A stretch of DNA of 64,000 nucleotides, taken from NCBI GenBank assembly GCA_018806915.1, contig JAGKQI010000090.1:372001-436000 (forward strand). Reading direction: 5' to 3'. The DNA comes from Phytophthora colocasiae (Eukaryota; Oomycota; Peronosporomycetes; Peronosporales; Peronosporaceae). The notes beneath the pieces are model-generated. The model ran no database searches. It saw nothing but the letters and a program-made list of their open reading frames with translations, and was not told the DNA's origin. A program made the position numbers and the translations under genes. Positions 29,760-40,730 of the stretch are shown here, one piece after another (positions within the stretch are counted from its first letter, which is position 1; each line of letters starts with the position of its first letter).

Positions 29760-30519
29760 CATGATGTCGACTTCCGGCACCTATGGAGGCAGCTACGAGA
29801 GGCAGGATAGAGATCTAGACGCCCCAAGGGCCTCGAGAACCACTGGATCTACTTGAAACCTGGTGCCTCAAAAAACGGCACTCTTAAAGTACTATAAGAG
29901 CCTATTCCTAAATCTCATTGATATGGTCATGGTGAATTCCTACATCTCACACAAAGCGGTTGACAAATAAACCGGCAATGAAACGTGGAGAACGGTACGC
30001 CTTGCTACACAAGCACTCCAGCTGAAAGAGCAAGATTTCGTTGGAGTGGCGTCGACACCTTCTCCCGGAAGCAAGAAGCATAGACAAAAACGCGTAGGCC
30101 ACTCCCTCATCCAGTTCGACGACTGGGTAACGGTATCTGGCGTTCAGAAACAACGGCAACGATCTTGTAAAGTTTGCGCACTGCTTCGCGGAGAGCGAAA
30201 GAAGTCATTTCAAACCACGTTCTACTGCGAACAGTGCTCCATCGATGATGCAAAATGCTATCTGTGTCCAAAGGCAAGACGTGAGTACAAGGGTGAGATG
30301 AAAACATGCTTTCAGATTTGGCAAGAGGACTTCGAGTCCGGACTTGCCATTCCAGATTCGCTAGGAAAGCGCGTAGTCCTCCGGCGACCAGGGAAGGAGA
30401 CCAGACAGCGTAAGAAGACCCGGAGAGAGCTGCTACGTGAAGATGAGGGCGAAGCAGATAATGAGCAACTTCAACGTAGTAGCGATGGTAGCGAGGACGA
30501 TAGTGAGTTCGATCTGTAG
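29760..30519 (+). pseudogene. piggyBac P1 transposase relic
   Basis: A degenerate N-terminal piece (29760-29880, matching the FxxLWRQLREAGW-type start of P2) is joined to LKYYKSLFLNLIDMVMVNSY (about 29890-29945), the segment that follows the third catalytic Asp in P2. The whole catalytic core is therefore deleted. A second frame, 30046-30519, keeps the family-specific tail: FDDWVTVSGVQK and the Cys-rich domain CKVCALL, CEQCS, CYLCP, C (about 30165-30310), likely a zinc-binding end-recognition domain. It cannot catalyse transposition but the tail could still be expressed. Confidence 0.8.
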
Positions 30520-31514
30520 AAACGCAATATCAGCATTGTTATAAAATGAACTTCCTTGAGTCAACGTACCTTTTGCACCGCAGTTTCAGGAGTGATGGGA
30601 TCCTCAATCCAACTGTCGCTGCCTCTGGTTTTTCTGCAAAGCGCGAAGTTACTTCTTAGCACCCAGGGAACATCAAAGCAAGCTATGAAACTTACGACTA
30701 AATTGGAAACCTACCTGTGAAAACCTATGTACCTGGGCCGATGTGGATAGTACACGACCATACAAACAGGAAGATACGAGGAAGGTCGTAAGTTACGACT
30801 TTCTCTTAGCTGTTCCCAGGGCCAAATCTTGGGAACCAAGGGGTTAACCCCTTCGCGAACACAGTGACTTTGTAAACTAAGGTAAAAAATCAAATATGGG
30901 CCGAGATAAAAGATGCTCGAATTACTCGGTATCTACTTATGCGTTGACAAAAAGTGAGACAGTTTCTGAAACTTCGCAAACCAGATATTTTTTCTCGATT
31001 TTTTGTAGTAGCAGACCAATGAAATTAAGCTCATGCCCATGGAGAAGAAAAAAATCGACTTAATCAGTTTACGAATTTAGTCTTCCTTTCAGTATTGAAG
31101 GCGCTGAGTGAGTGTCATTTTTGTGACCATTTGAGGTTTGGGTTATTCCACCCTTACCTTTTATATTTCTACTTGTGATCAAGTTTCGACGGAAATTAAC
31201 TTACGGAGGCCAAACTGTAAAAGTCAAGTGGCTGGCCAACAATTGAAGCCCCTGCCGAAGAAGACGACAAAGCGTAAACGAGTCGCAGTTGGGGGGAGGC
31301 TGTTTACCCATGAAGTGCTCCAGGAACTTGCTAAGGCTGGCAGCAAAAAACCAAGTCGTCTAAGAAAGCTGTTACTACAACTGCAGGTAAAGGTGTAGAA
31401 GAGTACATGTAGCGCATATCACTTGTTCAGCTGTATTCTAAACAACAAAATGTTAGTCGAGTGTCTGGCACAGTGATGTTGAATAGATGCTTTACTTACC
31501 AAATCAGTGCGGAG

Positions 31515-31600
31515 AATTAACGGGACTTGAACCCGCGACAACCCTGCTCCCATAATGGGCCCTCAATAAGCTCGCCAACCAGGTAGGCGACTGATCTGTC
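31515..31600 (-). other. tRNA-like sequence (pseudogene or SINE head)
   Basis: On the minus strand a T-arm GCGGGTTCAAGTCCCG with B-box is clear, preceded by an A-box-like TGGTTGGCGAGCTTATTGAG and an anticodon-arm-like GGGCCCATTATGGGAGC. The acceptor stem does not pair, so it is probably a tRNA pseudogene or the head of a SINE. Confidence 0.4.
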
Positions 31601-31856
31601 ATCGCCTGGAGCCATGACACCTCGCGCCAAATTTACAAATTTAATTTTTGAAGGTATTCGTATTTAGTGTGTTTTAGCCAATAAAGTACTTGCTCTGTGA
31701 AAAACTTCACGTGATTGGCAGGTAAAATACGGCCTTAAAATGGTTGATGGCCCTAAATTGATGATTTACCTTATACAAACTTAAGACAATTGACCTTCGA
31801 CGTGTAGCCATTTCGAAGGGTCGGGACCGTTAAGATGGCTACAACACAGATGGGAG

Positions 31857-32098
31857 CAAAACGCTACCTTCGAAGCCTTTTAAATAAGCTCTGCATTCAA
31901 AAATAAAACTTTAATCTGCGAGTCCATAACACGGTAGTGTTTACGCGACCATGGTAGCGTTTTGCTACCTTCGAGTGGGTACAAACACTTTTGCAAAGAT
32001 GGTCGTTGACAGCAAAATGCATCCAGGTAACTCCTTCATCATCACGGTCTGTACGGTACAGATTAGTCTTTCTATTACTCTGTACTGTACAGATCAGT
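31857..32098. repeat. Cluster of short palindromes
   Basis: GCAAAACGCTACC (about 31857) pairs with GGTAGCGTTTTGC (about 31952). Two adjacent palindromes, TCTGTACGGTACAGATTAG and CTCTGTACTGTACAGATCAG, occupy about 32047-32098. They may be terminal or subterminal repeats of P5 or of a small inserted element. Confidence 0.55.
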
Positions 32099-32280
32099 TA
32101 GAATCCCTATTTTAATCAAGTTCAGCTTACAAAGAGCAATACAACCGTGTGCTCCAAGTGTTGTTGGGAAGCTCGGAGGGATAATTCATAGTGGAACTTG
32201 TAGTGATTCATTCCCGCCTTGAGGTCCAACTTGGACTCCAAGACCTCTCCCTTCATTTTGAAAGAAGATCCGCAACAACT

Positions 32281-34090
32281 AACATGGCCGAGTTGAGTTT
32301 CAACATGATTTGGTCGCGCCTCAAGGCTCGAGGTTGGCGCCACCAGAATAAGGGTATCGAAATGCAAACACGTTACTACACGCCAGCTGGATGGAAGAAC
32401 ACGAAAAACGCAGTGCGTCAAACGGATTACTTCCTTTGAGAAACGGAACTGCTACTAAGCGTCCCAGACAGTGGTGGGGTTCTATTTGATATTGAAACGC
32501 AAGATGAAACATCTAAGCACCTTCATGTTGTGACTAGAATTTGAAGCGCCTATATTGAAACGTCGGAAAAAGAGAAGGGGGTCCGTGACTGACCGCGGCA
32601 ATGTACAGGTTGAAGAAACAGCGCCAATTGTGGTCGATACTGACGACTATGCGGGGGAGAAGGAAGAAACGAATGGAACTCTCCCTGATGTCTACACAGA
32701 AGAAAAGGAAAATCTCGTTCTCGTTGCTGCTGACACCTACGCAGAGGAAAAGCCGGTACCTGCCCTGGCGATGCTATCTGCATCTGTTGAAGAAGCAAAA
32801 CCTACATCGTATTTGGTTGGTTGCGACTTTGCAGAGGAGAAAGATTCATCTGCACCTCAGGATACCACTGGCACTACAGAGGATAGGCAAATGACACAGA
32901 CAATTACGAAAAGCCGCACCCACACATCCCGAGCCCAAAGCCCGCGTGTTCGCTTGCCATCGGGACAAACACTCACGACTCGCCAAACCGCTGTACATCA
33001 ATCCTCACCAGCTTTTACACCTCGAACTCGAGTTCGAACTCGACGACGCCTTGTGGTGGCATCACCTAGATTGGCCCAACCTTCACGAGTGACCTCATCC
33101 ACTTCAACTGGACATTATTCGGGTACTACACAATCTACTAGAAAAGCAGAAGAAAATGGTAGGGAAGCCGCCAGTGAAAGCGAAATGTTTTCAGCTGCAG
33201 TGGCGCTGATACTAGGTTGGTGTTGCAAGTGATAGAATTGATGGGCGACAGGACGGTGATGATGAGAGTGGAGACATTGGTCAGAATGATGATGGAACTC
33301 ACAACACTCAGACAAGACATAATACCGCGTATGAGGGGCTGACAAACGAAAAGTTGGCGGATCGAGCAGCTCATGTTTGGGACGCTTTCGTCGAGAGAAG
33401 AACTACGTTCAATCAATTCATTACCAAACTGCTTACTAATTGTTTTCTACGTATTATAATTTGAACTATAGGCCGTCACGTTCGAATGGATACAGTTGAA
33501 CTTGAAGACTGCGCAGCAGAGCCAACAGAGTTGACACGTCGTATCGGATTGAGCAAGAAGCACCTATTTTTTCTGATAGTGAGGAAATCGCTGTAGGTTA
33601 AGATCGCTGATAAGTCCAACCGTTATTTTCGGCAGCTGCGTCCCCAGCACAATGGTCTACACGCAACCAGCGAATTTGGAGGACAAAACCTTCGTATCGA
33701 GGACAAAGCCCAAGACAAATAGAGCGCGAGATGGGAGGCGTGAAAGAGATTCAACCACATGAGCTCGTAAATTTTTATTGGGTTGCTCAATGCACGGTCT
33801 CTTTGCATGCACCGTGGCAGACGGGGGAAACATTGGGCTGTTGACGGGACCGGTGCAGTGCCCAATGGAACATTCGGGCGGTTTATGGCAAGACACCGCT
33901 TCGAAGAAATTATTCGATACTTACATTTTACCGACAATGACTCGTTTAAAGCGTCTCGCATGAAGACCTAGAAGATCCAGCCTGTACAAGATGCTTTGAA
34001 TGAGGCCTTTCTTGCTGCTATGTCGACAGGCCGCAGTATTTACTTTGACGAAGCCGTAATTCCGATGCGCAGTAGATATAACCCTGTCCG
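32281..34090 (+). pseudogene. P5 transposase, N-terminal half
   Basis: The N-terminal domain (FNMIWSRLKARGWRH, about 32300-32340) matches the starts of P2 and P4. After a stop at 32437 and an unrelated-looking stretch, degenerate sequence near 33610-34080 reads KIADKSNRYFRQLRPQ, then IGLLNARSLCMHRGR, then FGRFMARHRFEEIIRYLHFT and SIYFDEAVIPMRSRYNP, with several stops and shifts. It then breaks off where the inverted block begins. The piggyBac family is secure. The copy is dead. Confidence 0.75.
32555..33232 (+). CDS. Unrecognised Thr/Glu-rich frame inside P5
   Basis: A 225-codon frame with four spaced, related segments (DDYAGEKEE, DVYTEEKEN, DTYAEEKPV, CDFAEEKDS; about every 22-27 residues), then a basic Ser/Thr/Arg-rich tail (TPRTRVRTRRR). 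It occupies the position of the acidic linker between the N-terminal domain and core in other piggyBac copies here, so it may be that linker rather than a separate gene. I recognise no domain. Confidence 0.35.
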   Translation: MKRRKKRRGSVTDRGNVQVEETAPIVVDTDDYAGEKEETNGTLPDVYTEEKENLVLVAADTYAEEKPVPALAMLSASVEEAKPTSYLVGCDFAEEKDSSAPQDTTGTTEDRQMTQTITKSRTHTSRAQSPRVRLPSGQTLTTRQTAVHQSSPAFTPRTRVRTRRRLVVASPRLAQPSRVTSSTSTGHYSGTTQSTRKAEENGREAASESEMFSAAVALILGWCCK

Positions 34091-34096
34091 ACAGAT

Positions 34097-34790
34097 TAAC
34101 CCCAAAAATATTGCGTGGTAGTACTTCTTCAGCCGGACAGCCATTTGGATGGAAAACCGTTGAAGCCGGAGTTGATCGTCACGATCAACTCCACCCATCA
34201 ATTCTTTGTAGTCTTTGATCAATTGGGGAGATGGAACCTGCATGATGACGGGTCCTTCACGTCTTCCCAATGTTGTCGGTGCAGTCGAACACCCCGTTGC
34301 AACAAAATAAACAGGCTGGTTGTCCATCCATGCCGCCATTACCATGTTAGGAAACTTGCGAGATCTTGCCAGCCGATACACCCACGCTGGATGCTTGCGG
34401 ACCGGCGGCCTTTAGGATATAGAATACCCTTGCAAAAGCCTCTGCTATCAGTTCGTATCGTCACAACGTGGTAGAGACGTCGCTCGAGAAGTATTATAGA
34501 CAAGAGAACGCTTGAATAGAAGCGATCGGTCACAATCAAACGGTTGGTTGCACCTTGTAGAACAGGATCCATATTTCTCAAGACGGCATTTGGACCAATC
34601 TTCAACGTTTTGCGATCACTTGCGGTTTTCCCTTGATAAACTTCAGCCCTGTGCAGCAAACCATACTGTATTAGTACTAAGTACACGTATATATACATTG
34701 TTGGAACTCGAGTTTACCTGTAGCAGTATCCGGTCTTTGCGTCGCACGTCATGTTGAGTTTAGTACCCCACTTGTGCAGTATTGCCATCA
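34097..34790 (-). pseudogene. P5 transposase core, inverted block
   Basis: Reading on the minus strand from about 34790: HKWGTKLNMTCDAKTGYCYR with the first catalytic Asp, an intron starting GTAAACTCG (near 34715), EVYQGKTASDRK, then VTDRFYSSV with the second Asp (about 34545), and GGVDRDDQLRLQRF with the third (about 34190), ending LKKYYHAIFLGLI at about 34100. The flanking plus-strand sequence supplies the preceding (SRYNPVRQ, 34080) and following (DMALVNMYLLYK, 34797) residues. The block is thus a clean in-place inversion of about 0.7 kb. All three catalytic Asp codons survive. Confidence 0.82.
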
Positions 34791-35150
34791 TTAGTGGACA
34801 TGGCTTTAGTGAACATGTATCTACTCTACAAGTCCCTGCATTTACGCCTGTGGCCTAAAAAACCACCCCGGATCGGTATAAGTTTCTCGAAGGACTTCAA
34901 TCTGTTTTTTTGGACGTTTGCCCAAGTGACTTTGAAGGTGATACAAGCGTGGAAGCGCTGGCGTCGCAGCCGGCAGAACACTTTGTTTCAGCGCATTCAC
35001 TCGTTCATAGAGCCACCAGAGCGTAACCCCTGAGCTGATATCCAGTCATTTACAAACCTGTGAATGCTGTTATACTAGATTAGAGTATTACTATAGAAGA
35101 AGCCATACATTAAGCCTGCTTCTCCTTCTCCAACCAAGGAACTCTCTCTC

Positions 35151-35226
35151 TAATAAAGCTCACTTCGCCTTTCACTGAGTACAACAAACATCTCTTCTTT
35201 CTACACTACTTACGCTACTCGCCAGA
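35151..35226 (+). repeat. Copia-2 5' LTR, end portion
   Basis: Identical by eye to 42845-42920. Ends CGCCAGA and is followed by the primer-binding site. Confidence 0.85.
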
Positions 35227-35241
35227 GGTTATGAGCCCAAG
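35227..35241 (+). promoter_or_regulatory. Copia-2 primer-binding site (half-tRNA type)
   Basis: GGTTATGAGCCCAAG, the same initiator-Met anticodon-arm complement as in copia-1. Confidence 0.8.
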
Positions 35242-35251
35242 ACAAGCCTGA

Positions 35252-36592
35252 AGCGACGACTTCCCACGACTCATCGGCGCCGAGAACTTCGACGTGTGGA
35301 AGGCTCGCGTGTGCGCAGCACTCGATTGCAAGCACCTGCTCGGCTATGTGAAGCAGCTCGACTACGATGGTGTGTCAGACGAAGAGAGTGAAGACAGCAC
35401 TAACGACATGTCCGACGACGACGACCCTCATGCCAAGACCACCAAGGATGTTGAAGTCGACTCTGACGCTGTGGACTATGAGGAGAGCGATGACGAGCTA
35501 AAGCCGCTCTCGGACTCTGATGATGACTCTGGAGCCAGCTCAGATGGATCGATCAAGCGCAAGGACCTTCCAGCAGTTCGACCGTTCAACTCGCGTGAAG
35601 CTCGCCGAGCACGTAAGCACCTGAAGAAAGAGAATCCTCAGCCTCTTAGTCAGCGTGAGCGCCGTCGCCAAGAAGCCAAAACCAAAGCCTTATTGATGAA
35701 GACGATGGACAACATGTACGTGCGACTGGTCAAGAATCTCAAGACTTCCTACGAGATTTTCAACTACATCTGTCAGAAGTACGAGGGAGCAGCCTTTCAC
35801 GGTGACCCGTACTTCATCCAACACTACTTGATGGAGATCAAGTATGAGGAAAGATCCGACTTGACTGAATTCTTTCTCAAACTCGAGAACGCGATGAAAG
35901 CCGCGTCAGAAGCCACCGAGTCGGTGATGACCGAGGGACAGAAGTCCATCTACCTGTTCCATTGGATGCCCAAGTCGTGGAAGGATGATCTCCGCATCTG
36001 GAAGGGCCAACGGAAGTATATCCCGTATGAAGGTCTCAAGCAGAGTATCGAAGGCAAGGTTCGCGACCTCCAAGCTCAGGAGCGCTACACCTTGGCCAAG
36101 GGTACCCCTGAGACTCCTGCAACCAAGGGTGAACGAGCTCTTGTGGCAACTGGGCCTTCTGCATCGCATGCTCCAGAGCGCGACAATGCCAATATCTGCT
36201 CGTACTGTGATCGCCCACGCCACAACATTCGTCAGTGCCGCGGTCTACAAAAGGACTTGCGTGATGGACGAGTGAAAGCTGGAACGGTAATCCCTGCTAA
36301 CTTTACTTTCAAGGATAACTCGAAGCGCGATCATCCGTATCGGAACTCGAACAACGGGCGCAGCTACATGGGAAATAACAACCGAGACTTCAAGGGCAAC
36401 AACGGTGGCAACAACAAGAAACACGGGAACGGTGGCAAACAACGTGGCCAAGAGCGCTACAAGGGCCGCCCCCTCGAGTCAGACAATGACGACGATGATG
36501 ACAACGACAGTGAATCTGGCAACCGTAAGGTGTCTCACCAAGGACGTCGTGATACCGGTCTCATTGCTGTCGCCACCCAATCCCCAGTTTAG
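35252..36592 (+). pseudogene. Copia-2 Gag
   Basis: The frame reads DDFPRLIGAENFDVWKARV from about 35255, a copia Gag start, but no ATG precedes it in frame. An acidic insert (EESEDSTNDMSDDDDP) follows at about 35385. Helical Gag sequence YEIFNYICQKYEGAAFHGDP lies near 35750 and a zinc knuckle CSYCDRPRHNIRQC at about 36198-36240. It ends with TAG at 36590-36592, after which protease continues in another frame. The missing start and the frame change argue against function. Confidence 0.75.
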
Positions 36593-36599
36593 CCTTACC

Positions 36600-39500
36600 G
36601 CTCAAGCCAAGGTTGAAGCTGACCCCACCTGGACGATCAACTCTGGCTGCACACGCCATGTGTCCTATGAATCCCAGTGGTTTACTGACATCACCACTAG
36701 TGATGGATCGATCACGTTTGGTGGAAACAACTAGATCCCAATTGAAAGCATTGGACGGGTTGAACTGCAAGTCTCTGACTCCAAGGGCAGCATGCAGGAT
36801 CTTATCCTTCATGGTGTCCTGTACGCTCCCCAGCTCCAATTCAGCCTGCTGTCAATTCCAGCAGCGGTGGAGCACGATTTTCGGTTCAGCTTTGACCACA
36901 AGCAGTGCTCTATGCAAACCGACCAGCGCTTCAAGATCAAGGCACTCATGGCTAACAACACGGACCTGTATCAGTTCCAAGCCAAGCCAGCGGCATCATC
37001 AGCGGCCCTTATTGCCTCAGGTAAGCAACGTTCCTTTCTGCTCTTACATAAACGCCTTGGACATCCTAACGTTCGTGTCTTGAATGACCTATCTAGGAGC
37101 CAAGCCATAGATGGACTTGACGATCGGCACTTCTAGGTTCTAAGCCAGATTTCTTCTGTGTTGCATGCACGTTAGCGAAGTCACACCGCTAATAGAGTTG
37201 TTAAACGTGCCACATCACCTTTGTCAAAAGTTCATTCAGATATATGTGGTCCACTACCTGTGCCTAGTCTTACTGGTTGTCGTTACTTCTTGATCTTCAT
37301 CGATGACTTTTCTCGATTTATGTTCACTTATGCAATTAAGAACCGTAGCGAGTTGTACGACTGCTACGAAGACTTCAGGAAGAAAGCCGTGAACATCTTT
37401 AGACAAGATATCTCTGTCATTGAATACACTTTCAGTTCTGAAGACGATAAGTCTCAAGGAAATTTTGAGATTCAACGGCTCCAAGCAGATAATGCGAAAG
37501 AATTCGAGAAGCTGGGTCGAATCATCTTTAAAAAGTATGGGACTCATGCACAATTCACCAACGCGTATACTCCTCAGCAGAATGGAGTTGCTGAACACCG
37601 CATGCGTACTATCATGGAGCGTATCCGAGCCCTTTTACTTGACAGCAAACTTTCCAAGAGATTGTGGGCCGAGTGTGTCTGTCACGTGACAACTCTCAAC
37701 AACATGACGCCGGACGGTCGAACCCCGTACGAGTTTGGTACAACCGAATCCCATCGATGCAATACATCAAAGTCTTTGGATGTAGTGGATATGTCCACAT
37801 CACGGAGCAATACCGAGACAAACTCGACGCTAGAGCCCGTTTGTGCATGTATCTCGGCGTACCTGACCACAAGAAAGGATATCGTCTGATGGACATTAAC
37901 ACACATGTCATTTTGTATAGTCGTGATGTAGTTTTTAAAGAGGACGAATTTCCCCCTCTCACAGGCCCGACGTCTACACAAGAGCCCACTCAACCCACCA
38001 ACAGGAAGCAACCTGCTGAACCTGTACCTGTACCTGCGTCACCTGCACCTGCTGTTCTGCCACCACAAGAGCATGAATCTGAGCCTGAATCAGAGCCAGT
38101 GACGACACCATTACCCACTTCAGGTCCAACGGGAACCGTACCAGGTACAGCCAACAAACGGGTACTGCCCTCTTTAAGGGAGGCTATTGATCGAACAACC
38201 ATCCATTACTCATTTCGAACGGAGACGGACTCTGATCCTCCGCATACTTCAGCTCCTAAGCGACCCCGCCTCACTGCGGAAGCCACTAACGCACGACTCA
38301 ACACTGAGGAAGCCTGTGACGTAACCCTCAACTCTGATGAAGACAGCCACGAACAGGAGCAACGTCAGCATTTACTGTACACATTACTAGCTATTCGGTA
38401 TGTGTCAGAGCCCACTACGTATCCCCACGCTAACCAGTGGCATTCAGCAGCTAAATCGGAATTCAAATCCCTCATGGACAATACCACTTGGGTGTTGGTA
38501 ACCCCTCCTAAAAGGAGGAAGCCGATGGGTCTTCGTAGTGAAGTATACCGGCACTGGCGAAATTGACCGCTTTAAGGCGCGTCTGGTGATCAAAGGGTTC
38601 CTACAGGCATTTGGCATCGACTACAATGAGATTTTCTCACCTGTCATCGGGATGGAGGTACTCAGACTACTGTTTACTATTGCAGCTCTTCTCGACCTTG
38701 AAGTCTACCAAATGGATGTCAAAACAGCATTCCTTAATGGCTATTTGGAAGAAGAGATCTACATGGCTCAACCGGAAGGTTTCAAAATCCCGGGCAAGGA
38801 GCATCTAGTGTGCATACTTCTAAAGAGCTTATACGGGTTAAAACAAGCACCCCGTGTCTGGTACCAAACCTTGTCTGCCTTTTTAGAGAGCCTTGGGTTT
38901 CTGAAACTCATTAAAGATCGATGAGTCTTTCGACGCTGTTGACAACGTCACTTGTTATATTGCAGTGTACGTTGACGACTTACTGATCATTGCGCCTACA
39001 CCAGCACTCGTCAGTGAGCTGAAATCAGCCCTGATAAAACGATTTTCCATGTCCAATTTAGGGGAGGTGAAGTACTTACTCGGCTGGTCCATTCAACGTG
39101 ACCGTAAGAACCAAACGATGTTTATCCACCAACACAAGTACGCTACGAAGGTCATCGACTGCTTCAGCGACTACATTCCATACTCTATTGCAACACCAGC
39201 AGAACGGAACGCCAAACTCTCCGTAAGCAGCCAACCTAGCAGTGAGCAAGAGAAAGATGCGATGAAATCTATTCCGTATCGCCAAGCAGTAGGCAGTGTC
39301 ATGTATCTAATGGTTGGGACACGACCCGACATGGCATTCTACATCCGCGAGGTCAGTCAGTTCCTAGCCAATCCAGACATGGAACATTGGAAAGCTGTCA
39401 TTCGTGAGCTAAAGTATCTGTCAGGAACGAAAGAATACGGTCTCCTTCTGGGAGGCTCGTCCGACGTTACCTCGGAGAACCTAGCCGACAACTACTTGCC

Positions 39501-39965
39501 TACAGTGACTCTGACTATGCTAACTTCCCCGACACGAGACGCTCCGTCGGTGGATATGTGACTATGCTCGCAAGCAGTCCAATCTCATGGCTCCCGGAAG
39601 CACCACACTGTGGTTCTCTCAACTACAGAGGCAGAATATATCGCCCTGTGTCACTGCATGCAAGAGATGATTTTCCTCAAACTTCTCCTCAAACAACCCA
39701 GGCTAACATCATTTATGAGGATAACCAAAGCTGTATCAAAATCTGCTACAACCCCGAACTTCATGGGCGATCAAAGCATATACACGTACGATACTGTTTC
39801 GTACAAGAAAAGGTAGAGAGGCATGAATTCAACGTCACCTACTGCAATTCGAAAGAGATGATAGCTGGCATCTTCACTAAAGCTTTAGTCAAGCACCAGT
39901 TCAGAGAACTAAGGGCCAAGCTCAGGGTAGAATCCTTGAAAGCTGGATCCGGCCACTCAGTGTAG
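36600..39965 (+). pseudogene. Copia-2 Pol, multiply broken
   Basis: The protease site reads WTINSGCTRHV, with Asn (36639-36641) where Asp is required. A TAG at 36732 follows. Integrase shows LLHKRLGHPN (about 37045), HSDICGPLP (about 37232), LQADNAKEF (about 37480) and GVAEHRMR (about 37585). RT shows MDVKTAFLNGYLEE (about 38712), KSLYGLKQAPRVW (about 38822) and YVDDLLIIAP (about 38968). RNase H remnants include STTEAEYIALCHCMQEM (about 39610) and the tail near 39800-39965. At least five frame changes are needed. It belongs to the classical copia lineage, unlike copia-1 and copia-3. Confidence 0.82.
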
Positions 39966-40210
39966 AAAAGCACTGATAATACAACTGCATGAAGCGTGCC
40001 TATCTCGTGCGTCCTTTAGATTTTTTTTCCACTGGGTTTTATCTTTTTTGTTCGCTTAAGGTTTTCCCTCGTTGAGGTTTCCCTGGTCAAGTATCGAATT
40101 ATCTAGGCAAATGAGTTTATATACAACAAACCATGCACAAAAGACAAATTTGCTGGGAAGGTCCATTATCGGTTAGGCAAACCCGCGGAAATCCTACCGA
40201 CTCCTATCAT

Positions 40211-40730
40211 CTACTTAAAGATGATGAACGGACGAATAAATGCATAAAAGTTGATCCAACCCCTTGCGGACGCAATCGACTTACCTTGTTCGTCATTCTT
40301 GTCGTAGACGAGTCGCTTGTTTCCTTGGACAGTAAGCACTGCAGCATGCCCGACGTGGCTATGGTTGTAGGCAGCAACGATGTAGATTCCATCTCCGAGC
40401 GTTATCTCCCTCATCACACGAGCTCCGCGGCGGCCTGGCGTCATGTAGTTGGTCTTGACGAATGCGTTGTAGCTGATGTCGCGACCAGCATCTCGCAGGC
40501 GAATCATGAAGCCCCGCACGTCGACCCACGTTGCTCCTTCTCGAAGGTCTTGATTGTACAGCACGAGTCTGTCTTCGACGAACTGCTCGATATCTTGCTG
40601 AGTGACGAGATCTGGGCGATCCAACAGCTCCGCCGCACGCTTCAATGCATTGAAAATGCACAGATTGTCCTCATCTGCGCTAGAAGCCCCATACCAACTT
40701 GGTCGGTTCGCCAGAAATCCTCGAACACAG
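40211..40730 (-). pseudogene. MULE-E cysteine-protease-like C-terminal domain
   Basis: A 150-residue segment with NRPSWYGASSADEDNLCIFNAL (Cys near 40660), then a helix ELLDRPDLVTQQDIEQF, and near its end HSHVGHAAVLTV (His about 40345) followed by LVYDKNDEQG. A Cys in a D-x-x-C-hydrophobic-F context plus a later G-H-A suggests an OTU- or papain-like fold. A one-base shift near 40710 separates it from the chromo-like part. Proteases fused to MULE or copia-like proteins are known (Ulp1-type in plant KI/Kaonashi MULEs), but this type is not one I can name. The function is inferred. Confidence 0.4.

Larger units (their letters stand above)
29459..30843 (+). mobile_element. piggyBac P1, internally deleted
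   Basis: A 1,385-bp element with perfect 15-bp termini CCCCTTGGTTCCCAA / TTGGGAACCAAGGGG and TTAA on both sides (29455-29458, 30844-30847). The palindrome GTCGTAAGTTACGAC occurs twice at the left end and once at the right. Confidence 0.92.
30860..32190. other. P5 left non-coding region
   Basis: A plus frame at 31138-31398 with a basic stretch (KKTTKRKRVAVGG) is unrecognised. A tRNA-like sequence and small palindromes lie here and are listed separately. Nothing else is supportable. Confidence 0.4.
30848..35040 (+). mobile_element. piggyBac P5 relic with internal inversion
   Basis: The left end reads CCCCTTCGCGAACACAG directly after the right TTAA of P1, so the two elements meet as GGGG-TTAA-CCCC. 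No matching right end (GCGAAGGGG-TTAA) is seen; sequence gives way to the copia-2 LTR near 35040-35060. The transposase is badly decayed and its middle third is inverted. Confidence 0.55.
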
